This document shows positions 46,487 to 59,500 of a stretch of 64,000 nucleotides of DNA, one piece after another. The translations under genes were made by a program, and so were the position numbers. The number at the start of each line of letters is the position of its first letter. The stretch's first letter is position 1. This DNA comes from Cyclina sinensis (taxonomy: Eukaryota > Mollusca > Bivalvia > Venerida > Veneridae). Location: contig JAAONU010000002.1 of the NCBI GenBank assembly GCA_012932295.1, positions 34,559,485-34,623,484 on the forward strand, written 5' to 3'. The notes beneath the pieces are model-generated. The model was given only the letters and a program-made list of their open reading frames with translations, ran no database searches and was not told the DNA's origin.

Positions 46487-48809
46487 GTAAGTAGCTTTTT
46501 TATTTGCACTTCTGTTAAACATTTATACTTTACATCGGAGAAATTCATAAAGAATAAAACAAATACAGCTTTCACAAGCGTATTAAAGCAAATAATGTTA
46601 TTTTATTTATAATATTATTTATATTTATTATATAACATTTCTTCTTGTTTGTCGATTTCACTAACCTGTATAAGGGGAGTTCGCAATCCATACGATATTA
46701 CACGTTGCTACTTTCCGCGTATTCCGACTCAAATGTTCTGAATGGCACCGGCGCATCATGAAATCTAGACATTGTTAAATTCAAAAGAAGGGAAATTGAG
46801 TTTCTTTCGACGAAATGGGATATTTATCAGTCCGTTTTAAAAACGTTTGTATTTCCTTACAGTTCAGACATTTGCCCTGTCAATATAAACCCGTCTTCTT
46901 CATTAAGCCACTGTCTAGACATAAACTAAATTGTCAGCGATGGTTTGCAACAACAGGTTTCACGGATAAAGTGATTTTTATAGATAGATATGCAAATGAT
47001 AAAAACACCTTATCTTATCCACTTACCTTGGATTTTTTTTTTCGAAACGGGCTACACTTAGTCTAAAAGTAACACGAATGCTTGTTTGATATATTAAAGT
47101 TTTCCTTCAACTCATAGCAAATGAAAACACACCTTACAAAGTCACATCTTCTGACGTGACAGAAAGCAATATTGCTTGTCAATTTGAAATAATAAAAATC
47201 TTAAAGAAATCATATTGAGCATCATTGAATTCAGTTACTAAAGATATGCAGGATATCACTAAGTTTCTATTTGTTTCTCGATGTAAACTGGTTAAGTGTC
47301 GGTGAATTGCATATGAATAGCATTTAATTCAGAATCAGTGCTGCGAACTTTCGCCTGCATTGAAAAAGCTTGTCGTAGTCTTTATGCAATGATTGTGTCC
47401 TTAATGGGGAGATAATTAAAAATTACTGATTTTTGAAACTGTAATATCTGAACTGAAAGAACTCACAAAAGCTTTTGAAAACTTTTTGATAAGAAAAAAG
47501 ATTTCGAAATTAAAGTATGTCCAGGAAAGTCAATTCTTAAAGCAACTGACTCACAGATGGGCCGAGGATGAAAAAGAAAGAAAATGTTTATACATCTAGA
47601 AATTCTAGCTGTAATTGTGAAGCACCTATCTCAACTAAATTACTGACCCATTTTTTGTTACAGAAAAACATCAAAATATAAAATTTTACACATTACACTT
47701 GACAAACACAGCGTCACAACAAACATAAGTCACGTGACATGTAAAGAAAAACTACAATGAATATGGACGATGAACGACGATTTAAATCTGTTCCTTTTTG
47801 TCAAATACTGTCATACAGTCGGCCAATATATCAGTCTTTTCTCACCTCTTTTGTATATAATTTATACTACGGACATCCGTTATGTTTGATACAAATTGAA
47901 ATCTTGTCAATTAAGAAATAGATAAAAGTAGAAGACAGAAAGAGTGAGGAAACACGGCAAAATAATGAATAATATTTGAATCATAATCGCTTGAGATCAT
48001 GTTAATTGCAAGAAAATTCCACTCAAACGTTTTATTTTTGACGGGCAGTTCTGTGGCATATATCTTACGGTCGAATTTTTTATAGAGAACTCATAACGAT
48101 AGAATTACAAATAACATTATATAATAACAGGATATGGCATCGTCTTTAGCAAAACATTTAAGAAGTTAGAAGCTCAGTCGAAGAAGACTATAGTTTTGGT
48201 GCTTTCTAGTATACCGTTACAATTTTTTATGAATAGCTTATGAATACCAAAACTCAAATCTCGTGCAAGCAAAAGATTCAAAGTTCAAATGATTTAAATG
48301 CAGAAGTCGAATGTCTTGTTAGCAAATATATTCATGCTCAGTGCTGACGAAGTTCGTCTGAATTCGAAATTCGACGACTCATCTTCGAGTTTAAGTCTTT
48401 AAAACGGACCGACATTTATTTGATTTAATTCAAATGTCGCTTTATTGTAAAACCTGTTTCACTTCACTCGATAGTTGATATCAGAACTGGCCTGAAAATT
48501 TGCACAAAAAATGAAAAATGCGTATCAGAAAAAAAGACAGTCAGAAAACACAGTCTCCCTACACAATCAAAAAGTGAAGAAAAAGAAACACAGCATAAAA
48601 TTATATAGTGTTCAATTAAAAAAATATCACAAAAAATAACGAAAAACTAGTATTATAACGTCTACGTAGAATATCGATCCGTGCTGACAAGATATTAAGA
48701 TCGATATTTTATTTACGAATTTTAAGGACCAAATTTCGTGTTTTTTTGGGTTTGCTTTTGTTAGCTCAACATTTTTAAGCTCAAGAGACTATAAATCTTG
48801 AATGTGCAG
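46487..48809. other. intron sequence, nothing recognised
   Basis: Within the predicted first intron of unit 2. No repeat, RNA or coding feature is supported. Confidence 0.35.
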
Positions 48810-49314
48810 CTAGCACCACATTCAAATTAAGAATAAATTCGAATTTCGTGCTAGCAAACCTGTCAGTTATCGCCCTAGCACCGCATTCAAATTAAGAATA
48901 AATACAAATTTCGTAATGCGAATGTCGTGCTAGCAAAACTGTCAATTATCGCCCTAGCACCACATTCAATTTTAGAATAAATCCGAATGTCGTGCTAGCA
49001 AGACTGTCAATTATCGCCCTAGCACCACATTCAAATTTAGAATAAATCCGAATGTCGTGCTAGCAAAACTGTCAATTATCGCCCTAGCACGACATCCAAA
49101 TTTAGAATAAATCCGAATTTCGTGCTAGCAAAACTGTCAATTATCGCCCTAGCACCACATTCAAATTTAGAATAAATCCGAATTTCGTGCTAGCAAAACT
49201 GTCAATTATCGCCCTAGCACCACATTCAAATTTAGAATAAATCCGAATTTTGTGCTAGCAAGACTGTCAATTATCGCCCTAGCACGACATTCAAAGTACA
49301 AAATGTCGTGCTAG
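48810..49314. repeat. 65-bp tandem array of hairpin units
   Basis: Eight tandem units of about 65 bp. Each has 'ctagcaccacattc', an 18-base AT-rich loop, and the near-complement 'gaatgtcgtgctag', followed by a conserved 'caaaactgtcaattatcgcc' linker. The last unit has a shorter loop. Each unit can therefore fold into a stem of about 13-14 bp. Confidence 0.9.
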
Positions 49315-50054
49315 GTTAAGATTTACTGTTCGATTCAAAATGTCCAATGCTGAGTTTTATATGTTGAGCAAATATAATTTTGAAGTTATGTCCTATGTAG
49401 AGTTCAAGTGTCTGCTGTTCTCTTAAGAACCTGTTACTTTCCACTTAGTAGTTTGCACTTCACCTTTTCCCAGCTGTATATCTTTTTTTGGTCTTCATTC
49501 AAGTACACACATTTTACACTATTTGATTAAAACTATTCTGTTAAACTGCCTTACTACCGTGTGATACATGTCACTTATGGAAAATAATAAAAAACCCACA
49601 CGGTTTTGTAGTGAATTGCCTGCAGCAAAATGAACACATTTACTAATGGTGGTAAGTTAAATATCTATGCGTAGTTTTCTATAAATCGGGTTCAAGAGGT
49701 AATCATTTGATGGCAAATTTATAATCTAAATTGGAAAAAATGGAGTAACAATATATTTGAAAAACATGTCTGAAACATAGCTAGCAACACCAAATAGATG
49801 TTTAGTACACTTTTAAAACCTCCCTTAGAACGGGCAATATTTGCTTGTGCAGGATTACTCAGGAGGTTTTGTATGTTTTTTACTTTTTTTAAATATTTTT
49901 TTGTAATGACTGTTTTTATAAACAGTATACACTGTAAGTCTTAACTAAATGAAGAACAATAAAAACATCAATTGTCGTTTAACTACCACCTACTGACGAG
50001 ATTGGGCTGATATTATCTCACCGATTTTGAGTAATCAGTAATGCCTTAAACACT
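49315..50054. other. intron sequence, nothing recognised
   Basis: No supported feature between the 65-bp array and the start of the duplicated block. Confidence 0.35.
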
Positions 50055-52609
50055 GTATCTGTTTATTGACATCAGTATTAAAAGCAACAGTTCAATTGGA
50101 TTATGTTGACATCTGTTGCCCTAGTGTTAATTGCAAGGCAACAGATTGAAGTATTTATAATAGCTTTGGGATGAATGTTATATGAATAGTTCTACCCTGT
50201 TGTCTGAAACATAAGTAGCAGTTGCTGTATTTCATAGCTTTACATAGACTTTGGCTCCTAACATAAACGCATTCAATTAAAATAATGTCGGAAATGTCAA
50301 CGAGTAAAGGGTTTGTGTAATCAAACAAGCTTAAGGTAATCAAACAAGGTTAATGTAATCAAACAAGACGTCTGTAAAGTTTCATCTCTTGCAATTTCCA
50401 TGGTACTATGGAGCAGGATCACCGCCAAAATTGTTAATTAAAGAAATGATGCAAATGGCGAGTTTTCATAGTACATGTTAAAAAACATGCTACGAAATAC
50501 ATATATGCAGACATTACAAACATCTATTAAAGTTCTAAACGTTAAACTGTAGAATGAAGTGTTTAGCAATGTAACATATACATTGGTCTTAAATGCTATG
50601 TTAAAAACATTCTTCAGTGATAATGTATAAAATTCTAAATGCAAACTATAATACACTGAATATTCGGCAATGCAAAATATAAAATGCTGAAATCAAGTGT
50701 CACAAAAATTTCCTGTTGTAAAAATGCTGAAAACAAAACTTTAAAGAATTAAATAATTAGATAATTAAATGCTCATTAATGCTACATCCATAAAAGCTTC
50801 AACAATCTGATAATTTAATGGATCGAGTGACAGCGTTCTAGGACCAGGTTCGCTTTCACTCTTGGTCATAACAAAGTCCATGGAAGGGGTTTGAATTAAA
50901 TAACCTCTACTTCGCTGATTATTTAACCCCGTTAAACAAGCATGGGTCCCGTCCGGTAAGCTCTAAGGAGACTTGTAGAGCTCAACAGAAATCCCATTGT
51001 CATGAGTTAGCATTATGCGTTATATACATGACCGATTCAACAAAATGTTAAAGCAAAAGTCTACACTAAAACCTTTCAAAAGGGGCAAAATTAATATATA
51101 ATCGATTCCTGGAGACAGCTTGCTCGATACATCCAACCTGTTCAGCCAAGAACGATAATTGACTTCTGGGTGAATTAAGAACGAATCCTAAACAGTCGCT
51201 TAGAAGGCTAATTGGCAGCATGGGTGGCAGTGCCAAGCGGTTATTAATGAATGCAGGCATCATACACGTCATAACTTAAATACTCCCAAGTCTTTTTCCT
51301 ATGTTTTTTACCGCCATGTACACCTTCTAAATTTGCTGACTCTTACATTCCTTCCACTTCTGTGGTTTGTTATTTTCAACAACATTTTGTCTGATGTATA
51401 TGTGAAAAAAATCAGATTTGATTGAAATCTATATTGCAGTTTCAACCGAAACAAATGGAAATGACAGAGTACAAAAACAACTTGTATCAATTTTGCGTAG
51501 TTTTGTTTTTAAAAAGAGTCTATTCAAAACAAATGCCACATAGGTAGATAACCGGATGATTAATATTTGTTAGAGCAGTTGATTACCAAATACACTAATT
51601 TATATCAAAATTTTATGCATGAAGGATAATAAGAAGAGATTTATCTATCAAGCGGATGCTTACTTACACAACAGGCACTTTTTAGTTTATCTGACATACT
51701 TTAATTTTGAAAGATAACAGTGGGGCATTCTAAACAAAAATGTTCATCACTAACATTCTGTATATCATATCATGTCAATATTCTTATTTAAAAAGGAGAA
51801 ACTGTACCTGAAAATAATTAAGTAATTATTTTATTCTACCGATTTAAATAATAATCAGCTTCGTCAACCACAAAATTATTAAGCTAGGATTATGGTACTT
51901 GCTCCCTACTGATCTTCTAACTATGATCATATTAACTGTATAAATTGTACAATCATTAAAAGTCTTGTAATAAAAGCAACCCTAAAACAATTGAAAAACA
52001 AAGTAAGGGCATTAAAAACAAATATTAAAATAATAAGCACTAATGTTATATGATACAAAAAAGCAACTTAAAAATAATACATGATTTTACATAATATTGA
52101 GCCTAAGTTACGGGTATGATACTAGTATTTCCAAAGTCTTTTTATTGTCTTCAAAAAAACACTTGTTGATCTTAGTATTCTCCTTTCATTTAGTGGTTTG
52201 ACACCCAACTGTTTAGAAATTAGTTTTGGTGACCATTCCTTTTTCTTGGAAAAAAATGGAATATAACAGAAGACACACAATATATGATTAGTGTCAATAA
52301 AGAAATTCCATATTTTCATTATGTTTGTTAGAAGCTATGTGACTAAAAATATTCGTTCTCAAACTATATGTCAACAGTATATTAATGCGAGTTCTCGAAG
52401 ATCCATTTTATTATAAAGACTTCTAATTTAAAGCATTATACAAGAGTGGTTTACCCTTTTTTCATTTTAAACAGTGTTTAAACTGCCATATTCCGCAAAC
52501 ATTTTTCTAAAGCACAGTTCTTTTCTGTACAAAAAGTGACTTTCTCTCAGCACATTTGATGCTAAGTCGGAATTCTTAATCTATCGTTCTTTTTTTTCTT
52601 TGTTTTCAG

Positions 52610-52696
52610 ATGGGGAGCAAAGTTTGGTCAACGACCCCAAGATATTTTCAAACGCATCGTCTTTGATTCACGTTGATAATCCCTTGAAAGCCATTG
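52610..52696 (+). CDS. sulfotransferase unit 2, stem exon
   Basis: An 87-nt exon between the acceptor 'tttgttttcag' and the donor 'attg|gtatgt'; phases 1 in, 1 out. It encodes about 29 residues beginning GEQSLVNDPK with the sequon FSNASSL. Length, phases and splice sites equal those of 25149-25235, while many bases differ, which supports a constrained coding exon. It joins in frame to 46414-46486 and to 54519-54717. Confidence 0.8.
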
Positions 52697-54099
52697 GTAT
52701 GTTGAACTTAATTGTTTTTATGTTACATCTATTTTTAATCTTCATGTAAATTATTTTCGAAGAACGAAGACACATGTTGTACTTCAAAATCAATAGTATT
52801 TCCATCACAAACAGCAATACCTCAATCGGGACATATACAGTCTAATATTCCTCGCTGAGCATTTTACCAGGTAAAAAAGAAAATATCTTAAAATCCGTAC
52901 GCGTGAAGTTTTATGATTTTATGATATTCAATTCGAATTGATACATGACTTTGGTTAACTAAATAAAATGTAAAAGCGAAATATCCCATTGCATGAAACA
53001 GTTCTAACCACCTTAGTCCTGTGGCTTTTAGAAAAAAGCATAGTTCCCGTAGCCAACGACTCAACTGAATATATATTAAAATAATCTAAAAAATATATCC
53101 TTAAAACTTTTATCTGATAACTGATTGCTAGATTGAGTGTGTTAATAACAAATAACTTTATGTAGTTATTCTCTGTTTTTATTATTATTTACTTTCTACT
53201 ACAAGTAATACATAAATTACATTACGACAATAAATTAAAGGTCAGAAGGTAACGGTGACGGCTTAATTAAGACTTTCAGACAGAATGGGGGTGGGGATGA
53301 AGAAAGTTTATATGAAAATAAAACAGAATAATCAAAACATCAACTTTCATCAGCAAAATTCTGTTACATTTGAATTGTATCCACATATATTTCTCAGGTA
53401 AAACTGAATTAAATAAAGCAAACAGAAATGCATACGTAAGTTCAGTAAAGAAAAATAGGCGACTCCTTAAAAGGGAATACTACTATATTACCCGCAATGG
53501 AGGATCCCGGTTTCACGTTACAATGGAAGCGGGACATAGAGAAAGCCGGTTGTTAGACTTTCCGTTACTAGGAAATGCACTAAATATGAGAAACAGAGCT
53601 GGAACAAGATTTCAACTTTCGTTGGTTTCCACGACTGACGGAAAACCCTAGTCTCCACTGCGTGTCACGTAAACCTCTTTATCTTGTATGCCCTTATAGA
53701 TTAAATTTGAAAAATAAAATGAAAAGAAAAAAGATAAAATAATAAAAAGATATAATCCAGTTCAAGGCAAAACTTAATGATTGTAATGATGCTGTTAACG
53801 TAAAAAGCATGCTATGTTTGAAAAAAGTTATTTAACATTCTTTGTGTCAACAAAGGTGAGATATATTTAAAAGGTTTTATAATGTTGATTTATTAACTAT
53901 TTACAGGTAAAAATACAATTGATTATTTAAGACAATGTCGAACATCTTCAAACAAAAAGATTTTTAACGTTAACATGTTGTAAATCAAATTCGCGAATAA
54001 AGGTTTACAAAGGCTTTATTATATTTCAGATGTTATTAGAACTAATTTCTATTCATGCTTGCAATGATCAGCTATCTAAAGGGTAGTTAATATAAAAGT

Positions 54100-54392
54100 A
54101 AAATAAAGTAAAGTAAGTGCTTGTTTATTATAGTGTCACCCCTACGGAAAGGGCCAGCCTCCCGGGCTTATGAGACACCTCTATTATAGAGGTATATTTA
54201 CACCTCTAATATACACATTTACTCCCCGATCCCTTATTATATGTTCCAGGCGGACAGGCAATCGGTAACCATTCTTTAACTAGCTGGCGTCTCACCAACC
54301 GGCTGCATCAGAACAAGCCCCTGACGGGACTCGAACCTTCGACCTTCGACCTCCCGCTCCGTAAGCGCCTTAACCACTAGGAGACGGTATAT
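54100..54392 (-). mobile_element. tRNA-derived SINE, family S1
   Basis: Reverse orientation relative to 36135-36400. The head, with 'tagtggttaaggcgc' and 'ggttcgagtcccg', is at the right end near 54325-54390. The body shares 'accgattgcctgtccgcc', 'agaggtgtctcataagccc' and 'gggtgacacta'. It sits in the intron before the 5'-PSB exon of unit 2 and is absent from the same place in copy 1. Confidence 0.82.
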
Positions 54393-54518
54393 ATATATAC
54401 ACGGTATATTGCTGTGCATCTGTTTTCTGTAAACATAAATAAATTTCTCAACACCGACTGATGAACATTGGATATTTCGTTGATTGCGCACTTTCTTCTA
54501 ATGAAGTCTCATTTTCAG

Positions 54519-54717
54519 GGCTACCATTTGCTACCTATAAAGATCGCCTACAAACAGTGTCTGTTTTGCTTCTGACCTACATGCGATCCGGTTCAAGCCT
54601 TACTGGCGACATACTTCAGCACAGTCCTGGAGCTTTCTATGTGTATGAACCTTTCAGGTCACTGGGTCACAAAAAAGCTTCAGTTTATACTATCATATAT
54701 GCTAATGGCACTAATAG
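54519..54717 (+). CDS. sulfotransferase unit 2, 5'-PSB exon
   Basis: A 199-nt exon with the acceptor 'ctcattttcag' and the donor 'aatag|gtattt', phases 1 in and 2 out, like its twin 26458-26656. It encodes SVLLLTYMRSGSSLTGDILQ, the PAPS-binding loop, then FYVYEPFRSLGHKK and a YANGT sequon. With 46414-46486 and 52610-52696 it builds an in-frame N-terminal half of about 118 residues. The middle and terminal exons are not found between 54718 and 64000, so they lie beyond the window or are lost. Confidence 0.85.
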
Positions 54718-56523
54718 GTATTTTCAGCAGTAGCAAAGAAATTTTCACTTATCAGTAAAAGAAAGGTTCCCGTTGAAGTTGTTAGTGAAAGGCACTACGT
54801 AATTGGTAAATGAAGTTTAAAAAGCTCTGTGCTTTTGGTCTGTGTTTTCTGTAAAACTTACATATTTCTGACTTAAGATTGTTTGACACTGCATCTTTCT
54901 TGCTTTGCTTTCTATACAACATAGGATTTAAACTAAGCTTATAAGCCTATACCTACTGTATGTCTTCTATGCCCCTATACCTTTTAGCATGCCTTCCACA
55001 CCTGCCATCCTGCTGTGCATGATATGTATACCAATGGCTTGGTCATGTGTTATAATTAATATACATCCTTGATTAATCTTCAACTCAATGAACCTCATTT
55101 TTAAACAACTACAAAGCAACACTTGCTGCAGTTATACTTTTGAGACCCTATCTGAATAATTTTAAATTATTATAGCAAAAAGGGAAAATGCATGTGTTAA
55201 ATAGTTATTTAGGTTTCCATTATAAGCATATAAGAAATCAAATGAACCCCAGGGCAGGGCCGGAACTGACCCCGGGGGAATAATTTAAACAATCTTGGTA
55301 GAGGACCTCTAGTTGAAACTTCATGCATAATATCTAAGCCAAACGCCTAGTGGTTTGAGATGTTTTTTTTTCAAAAGATTTCCCTATGTAAGCTTATGTA
55401 GAAAGAAGTGACGTCCGGGGCTATTAATGACTCCAGGGACATGTTTTGAATAATCTAGATAGACGATCTTTAGTTGAACCTCCATGCCAAGTATCTAAGT
55501 CCAATGCCTATTCGTTATGACCAAAAGGATTTTTTAACCTTCTCTATGTAAATATAAAATCGTCTGTCATTTAGGACAGGGCCAATTTTGACCCTTGGGT
55601 CATTATTTGAATAAATTTGCTACATGTTTAGAAGGTACTGTTACGTACTAAATATCTTAACTCTAGATCTTGTGGTTTTTGAAAAGAATATATTCTAATT
55701 TTTTTTCCTGTATGTCTGCATAAAATGTGAGGGACTAATTTAATTCATGGTTCATGATTTGAACAAACTTAGTAAAGGTCTTCTAGACAATGCTACATAC
55801 AAAATATCTTAGTTCTAGACTTGCCGGTTTCGGAAACAATTTTTGAAGTTTCAATCTGAAATATATATTTTAGCTCATGTGACCTAGGTTTGGAACGAAC
55901 CGAAATCATTTGAACAATTCTTTGAAACAATTGTGGACAACGGACAGCTATGGACCTTAAAAGCAAAATTAAGCATTACGTGCTCAGGTGAGCCAAAAAG
56001 ATATCTGTATTAATCCGACAAATCAAACACATTCCATTAAGAGACAACGTGATAATCAAATGTAGGCCCTCGAAACAGAAAAAATAAGAGTGTATCATAA
56101 TTGCGTCGATAAGCCGGAATATCCGGAAGTGACTGAAAAATGAAAACATTTCAACGTTCATATGATAGCTGTAAGAAAGGAAGATGAAAGTTGTTCTGTG
56201 ATTGGTATTCAGTGATACACTTGCAAGATAGTTGATTAGTGAACGCTCTGGCTGCCAAAACAAAAAAGCATTACCAAATACCAAATTTTTGTTGTTGTTT
56301 TTCCGATTCTTTATGAATAATGTCACTGAAAGTATTAATTACTAAACCATTCTGTAACGGGATGAATCATATGTATTGAGAGGTTTGGCTTAACTTCTGT
56401 GTGGTTACTCTCACGGGACAATGTCTAGTTGGTATGATGCTATTATTTTACAACCCAGATTCGTATAACGGAATGTCAAATATTCTTCGTAAACATTTTA
56501 TCCAACATCTAACCATAGCACTG

Positions 56524-56597
56524 TTACAACCCGTTTGTAATAAAAACGAGAATTGTAATAATTATAACAATTCTCGTTTTTATTACAAAACGGGTTG
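56524..56597. repeat. left terminal palindrome of FB4
   Basis: The half 'acaacccgtttgtaataaaa' plus 'acgagaattgtaataa' is followed directly by its reverse complement, with one gap and one mismatch. It could extrude as a cruciform or serve as a terminal recognition hairpin. Confidence 0.9.
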
Positions 56598-59500
56598 TAA
56601 GGTATCAACCACTTTTATAATAACGAGAATTGTAATAGAATCTCAAACTTAGTTATTTTAGCCCAAAAAAGTTTCTATCCATAAAATAACTGTTTCTTTA
56701 GACAGAAATTAGCACATCCTTACTGGCCTGAATTGTCCTTGATCATTTTGAGACCGTGAAGGGTTGATTAAAACTCAAATTATATATGAATGAAATTAAG
56801 TGTTAGATTTTATTACATTTTGAAAGTTTATTACAAAACGGGTTGTAAGGTATCAACCACTTTTGTAATAACGAGAATTGTAATAAAATCTCAAACTAAG
56901 TTATTTGTGCTAAAAAAAGTTTAAATCCATAAAATAAGTGTTTTTAAACATCAATTAGTAAGTTTTTATTGACCTGAATTGTCCTTGATCATTTTGAGAC
57001 CGTGAAGTGTTGATTAAAACTGAAATTATATATGAATGAGCTTAAGTGTTAGAGTTTTATTACATTTTGAAATTTTATTACAAAACGGGTTGTAAGGTAT
57101 CAACCACATTTGTAATAACAAGAATTGTAATAAAATGTCAAACTATGTTCTTATTGCCATGAAGAGGCTATTTTTATAAATGACTGGTTTTTCAGACAGA
57201 AATTAGCACGTGCTGGATTGTACTTTATCGTTTTGAAACCGCCAGGTGTTGATTAAAATTCATCTTATATTTGAACGAACATTTTATAACATTTTGAAAT
57301 TTTATTACAAAAACGGGTTGAAAGTTATCAACCACTTTTGTAATAACGAGAATTGTAATAAAATGACAAACTTAGTTATTTCTTCGAAAAACTTTTTATC
57401 CATAGAATAACTGTTTTTGGACAGAAATTTGCTCGTGCTTTTTGACCTGAATTGTCCTTAATCATTTTAAGACCGCCAAGTGTTGATTAAAACTCAACTA
57501 AGATAAAATGAACTTCACTGTTAGATTTTATTACATATGGAAATTTTATTACAAAATGGGTCGTAAGGTTTCAACCACTTTTGTTATAACAAGAATTGTG
57601 ATAAAAAATAAACTATGTTCTTATTCCCATAAAGAGTCTCTATTTATAAATAACTGTTTTTCAGGCAGAAATAAGCCCCTGCTGAATTGTCTTTAATCGT
57701 TTTGAAACTGCCCGGTTTTGATTAAAACTCAACTTATACGTGAACGAACATTTTGTAACATTTTGAAAGTTTATTACAAAACGGGTTGTAAGGTATCAAC
57801 CACTTTTGTAATAACGAGAATTGTTATAAAATGTCAAACTTAGTTATTTTTGCCAGAAGAGTGTCTATCCATACAATAGCTGTTTTAGATAGAAATTAGC
57901 ACGTTTTGATTGACCTGAATTGTCCATGATCATTTTGAGACAGTCAATTTTTGAGTAAAACTCAACTTATATATGATTGAACTTAACTGTTCAACTTTAG
58001 TTTAGCACGTTATTATCGACCTGCATTGTCCTTGCTCATTTTGGGACCGTCATTTATTGATTACAGCCCAACTTGTATATGAATGAAGTTAACTGTTAGA
58101 CTATATTACATTTTGAAATTTTATTACAAAACGGGTTGTAAGATATCAACCACTTTTGTAATAACGAGTATTGTAATAAAAAGTTTAACTATGTTCTTAT
58201 TGCCATAAAGAGACTCTATTTATGAATAACTGTTTTTTCAGACAGAAATTAGCACATGCTGAATTGTCTTTTATCGTTGTAAAACCGCCAGGTGTTGATT
58301 AAAACTCAACTTATATTTGAACGAATATTTTATAACATTTTGAAATGTTATTACAAAACGGGTTGAAAGGTATCAACCAGTTTTGTAATAACAAGAATTG
58401 TAATAAAATGTCAAACTTTGTTCTTATTCCCATAAAGAGTCTCTATTTATAAATAACTGTTTTTCAGACAGAAATCGGCCCATGCTGAATTGTCCGTGAT
58501 TGTTTTGAATCTGCTAGGTGTTGATTAAAACTCAACTTATATTTGAACGAACATTTTGTAACATTTTGAAAATTTATTACAAAACGGGTTGATAGGTATC
58601 AACCACTTTTGTAATAACGATAATTGTAATAAAATGTCAAACTTAGTTATTTTTACCAGAAGAGTTTCTATCCATACAATAGCTGTTTTTAGATAGAAAT
58701 TTGCACGTTCTTATTGACCTGAATTGTCCTTGATCATTTTGAGACCGTCAAGTTTTGAGTAAAACTCAACTTATATATGATTTAACTTAACTGTTCAACT
58801 TTAGTTTAGCACGTTCTTATCGACCTGCATTGTCCTTGCTTATTTTGGGACCGTCATTTATTGATTACAGCCCAACTTGTATATGAATGAAGTTAACTGT
58901 TAGACTATATTTCATTTTGAAATTTTATTACAAAGCGAGTTGTAAGGTATCAACCACTCTTGTAATGACGAGAATTGCAATAAGATGAGAAACTTAGTTT
59001 TTTTTGTCAAATAATTATAGCCAGAAAACAACTGTTTTATCTCATTAACACATGCGAATTGATCTGATTTGTCCTTGTTCATTTTTAGACCGTCGTGTAT
59101 TGATTAAAATTCAAATTATATATGAATGAACTTAAGTGTTAGCTTTTATTACATTTTGAAATTTTATAATATAAATTATATCTTTACAAAACAAATTACA
59201 AGATATCAGCCAGGTTTGTAATAACGAGAATTATAATAAATTAACCAAACATATAGAATAAAACAAGATTTCTAATATAAACATTTTTTTCCCACAAAAA
59301 GCTGTTTCTTTGCATGAAATAACTGTTAGTCAGATATGGATCAGCACGTGATCATCCAGCCCAATTTTCCTGAGTCATTTTGGGAACGTCGCCTATATTA
59401 AGACTTAATTATATAACGCAACATCGGAGTAAGAATTTATTTTATTTTGAAATTCATTAAAAAACAGACCGAATGATATCTGCCAATGTTGTAATAAGTA

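Larger units (their letters stand above)
50055..55985 (+). repeat. segmental duplication, copy 2
   Basis: Collinear with parts of 17930-32270: 50055-50300 with 17930-18190, 51010-51210 with 22390-22560, 51203-54730 with 23680-26700, 54880-55720 with 28340-29255, and 55720-55830 with 32162-32270. It lacks the minisatellite, LINE and fold-back elements of copy 1, and carries its own SINE at 54100-54390. A triple 'gtaatcaaacaag' repeat is at 50318-50368. The 3' part (about 55200-55985) is a diverged dispersed repeat with 'cctagtggttt' and a terminal 'gctcaggtgagcc'. Confidence 0.8.

Noticed and set aside
48810..49314. CRISPR-like regular array
   Set aside because: The whole 65-bp unit is conserved, with no variable spacers, in a eukaryotic intron; it is a satellite.
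53398..53651. Extra exon in unit 2 after acceptor 'tttctcag' with donor 'tac|gtaagt'
   Set aside because: It would leave phase 0 while the next exon needs phase 1, and the matching region of copy 1 does not keep the sequence; skipping it gives a perfect join from 52696 to 54519.
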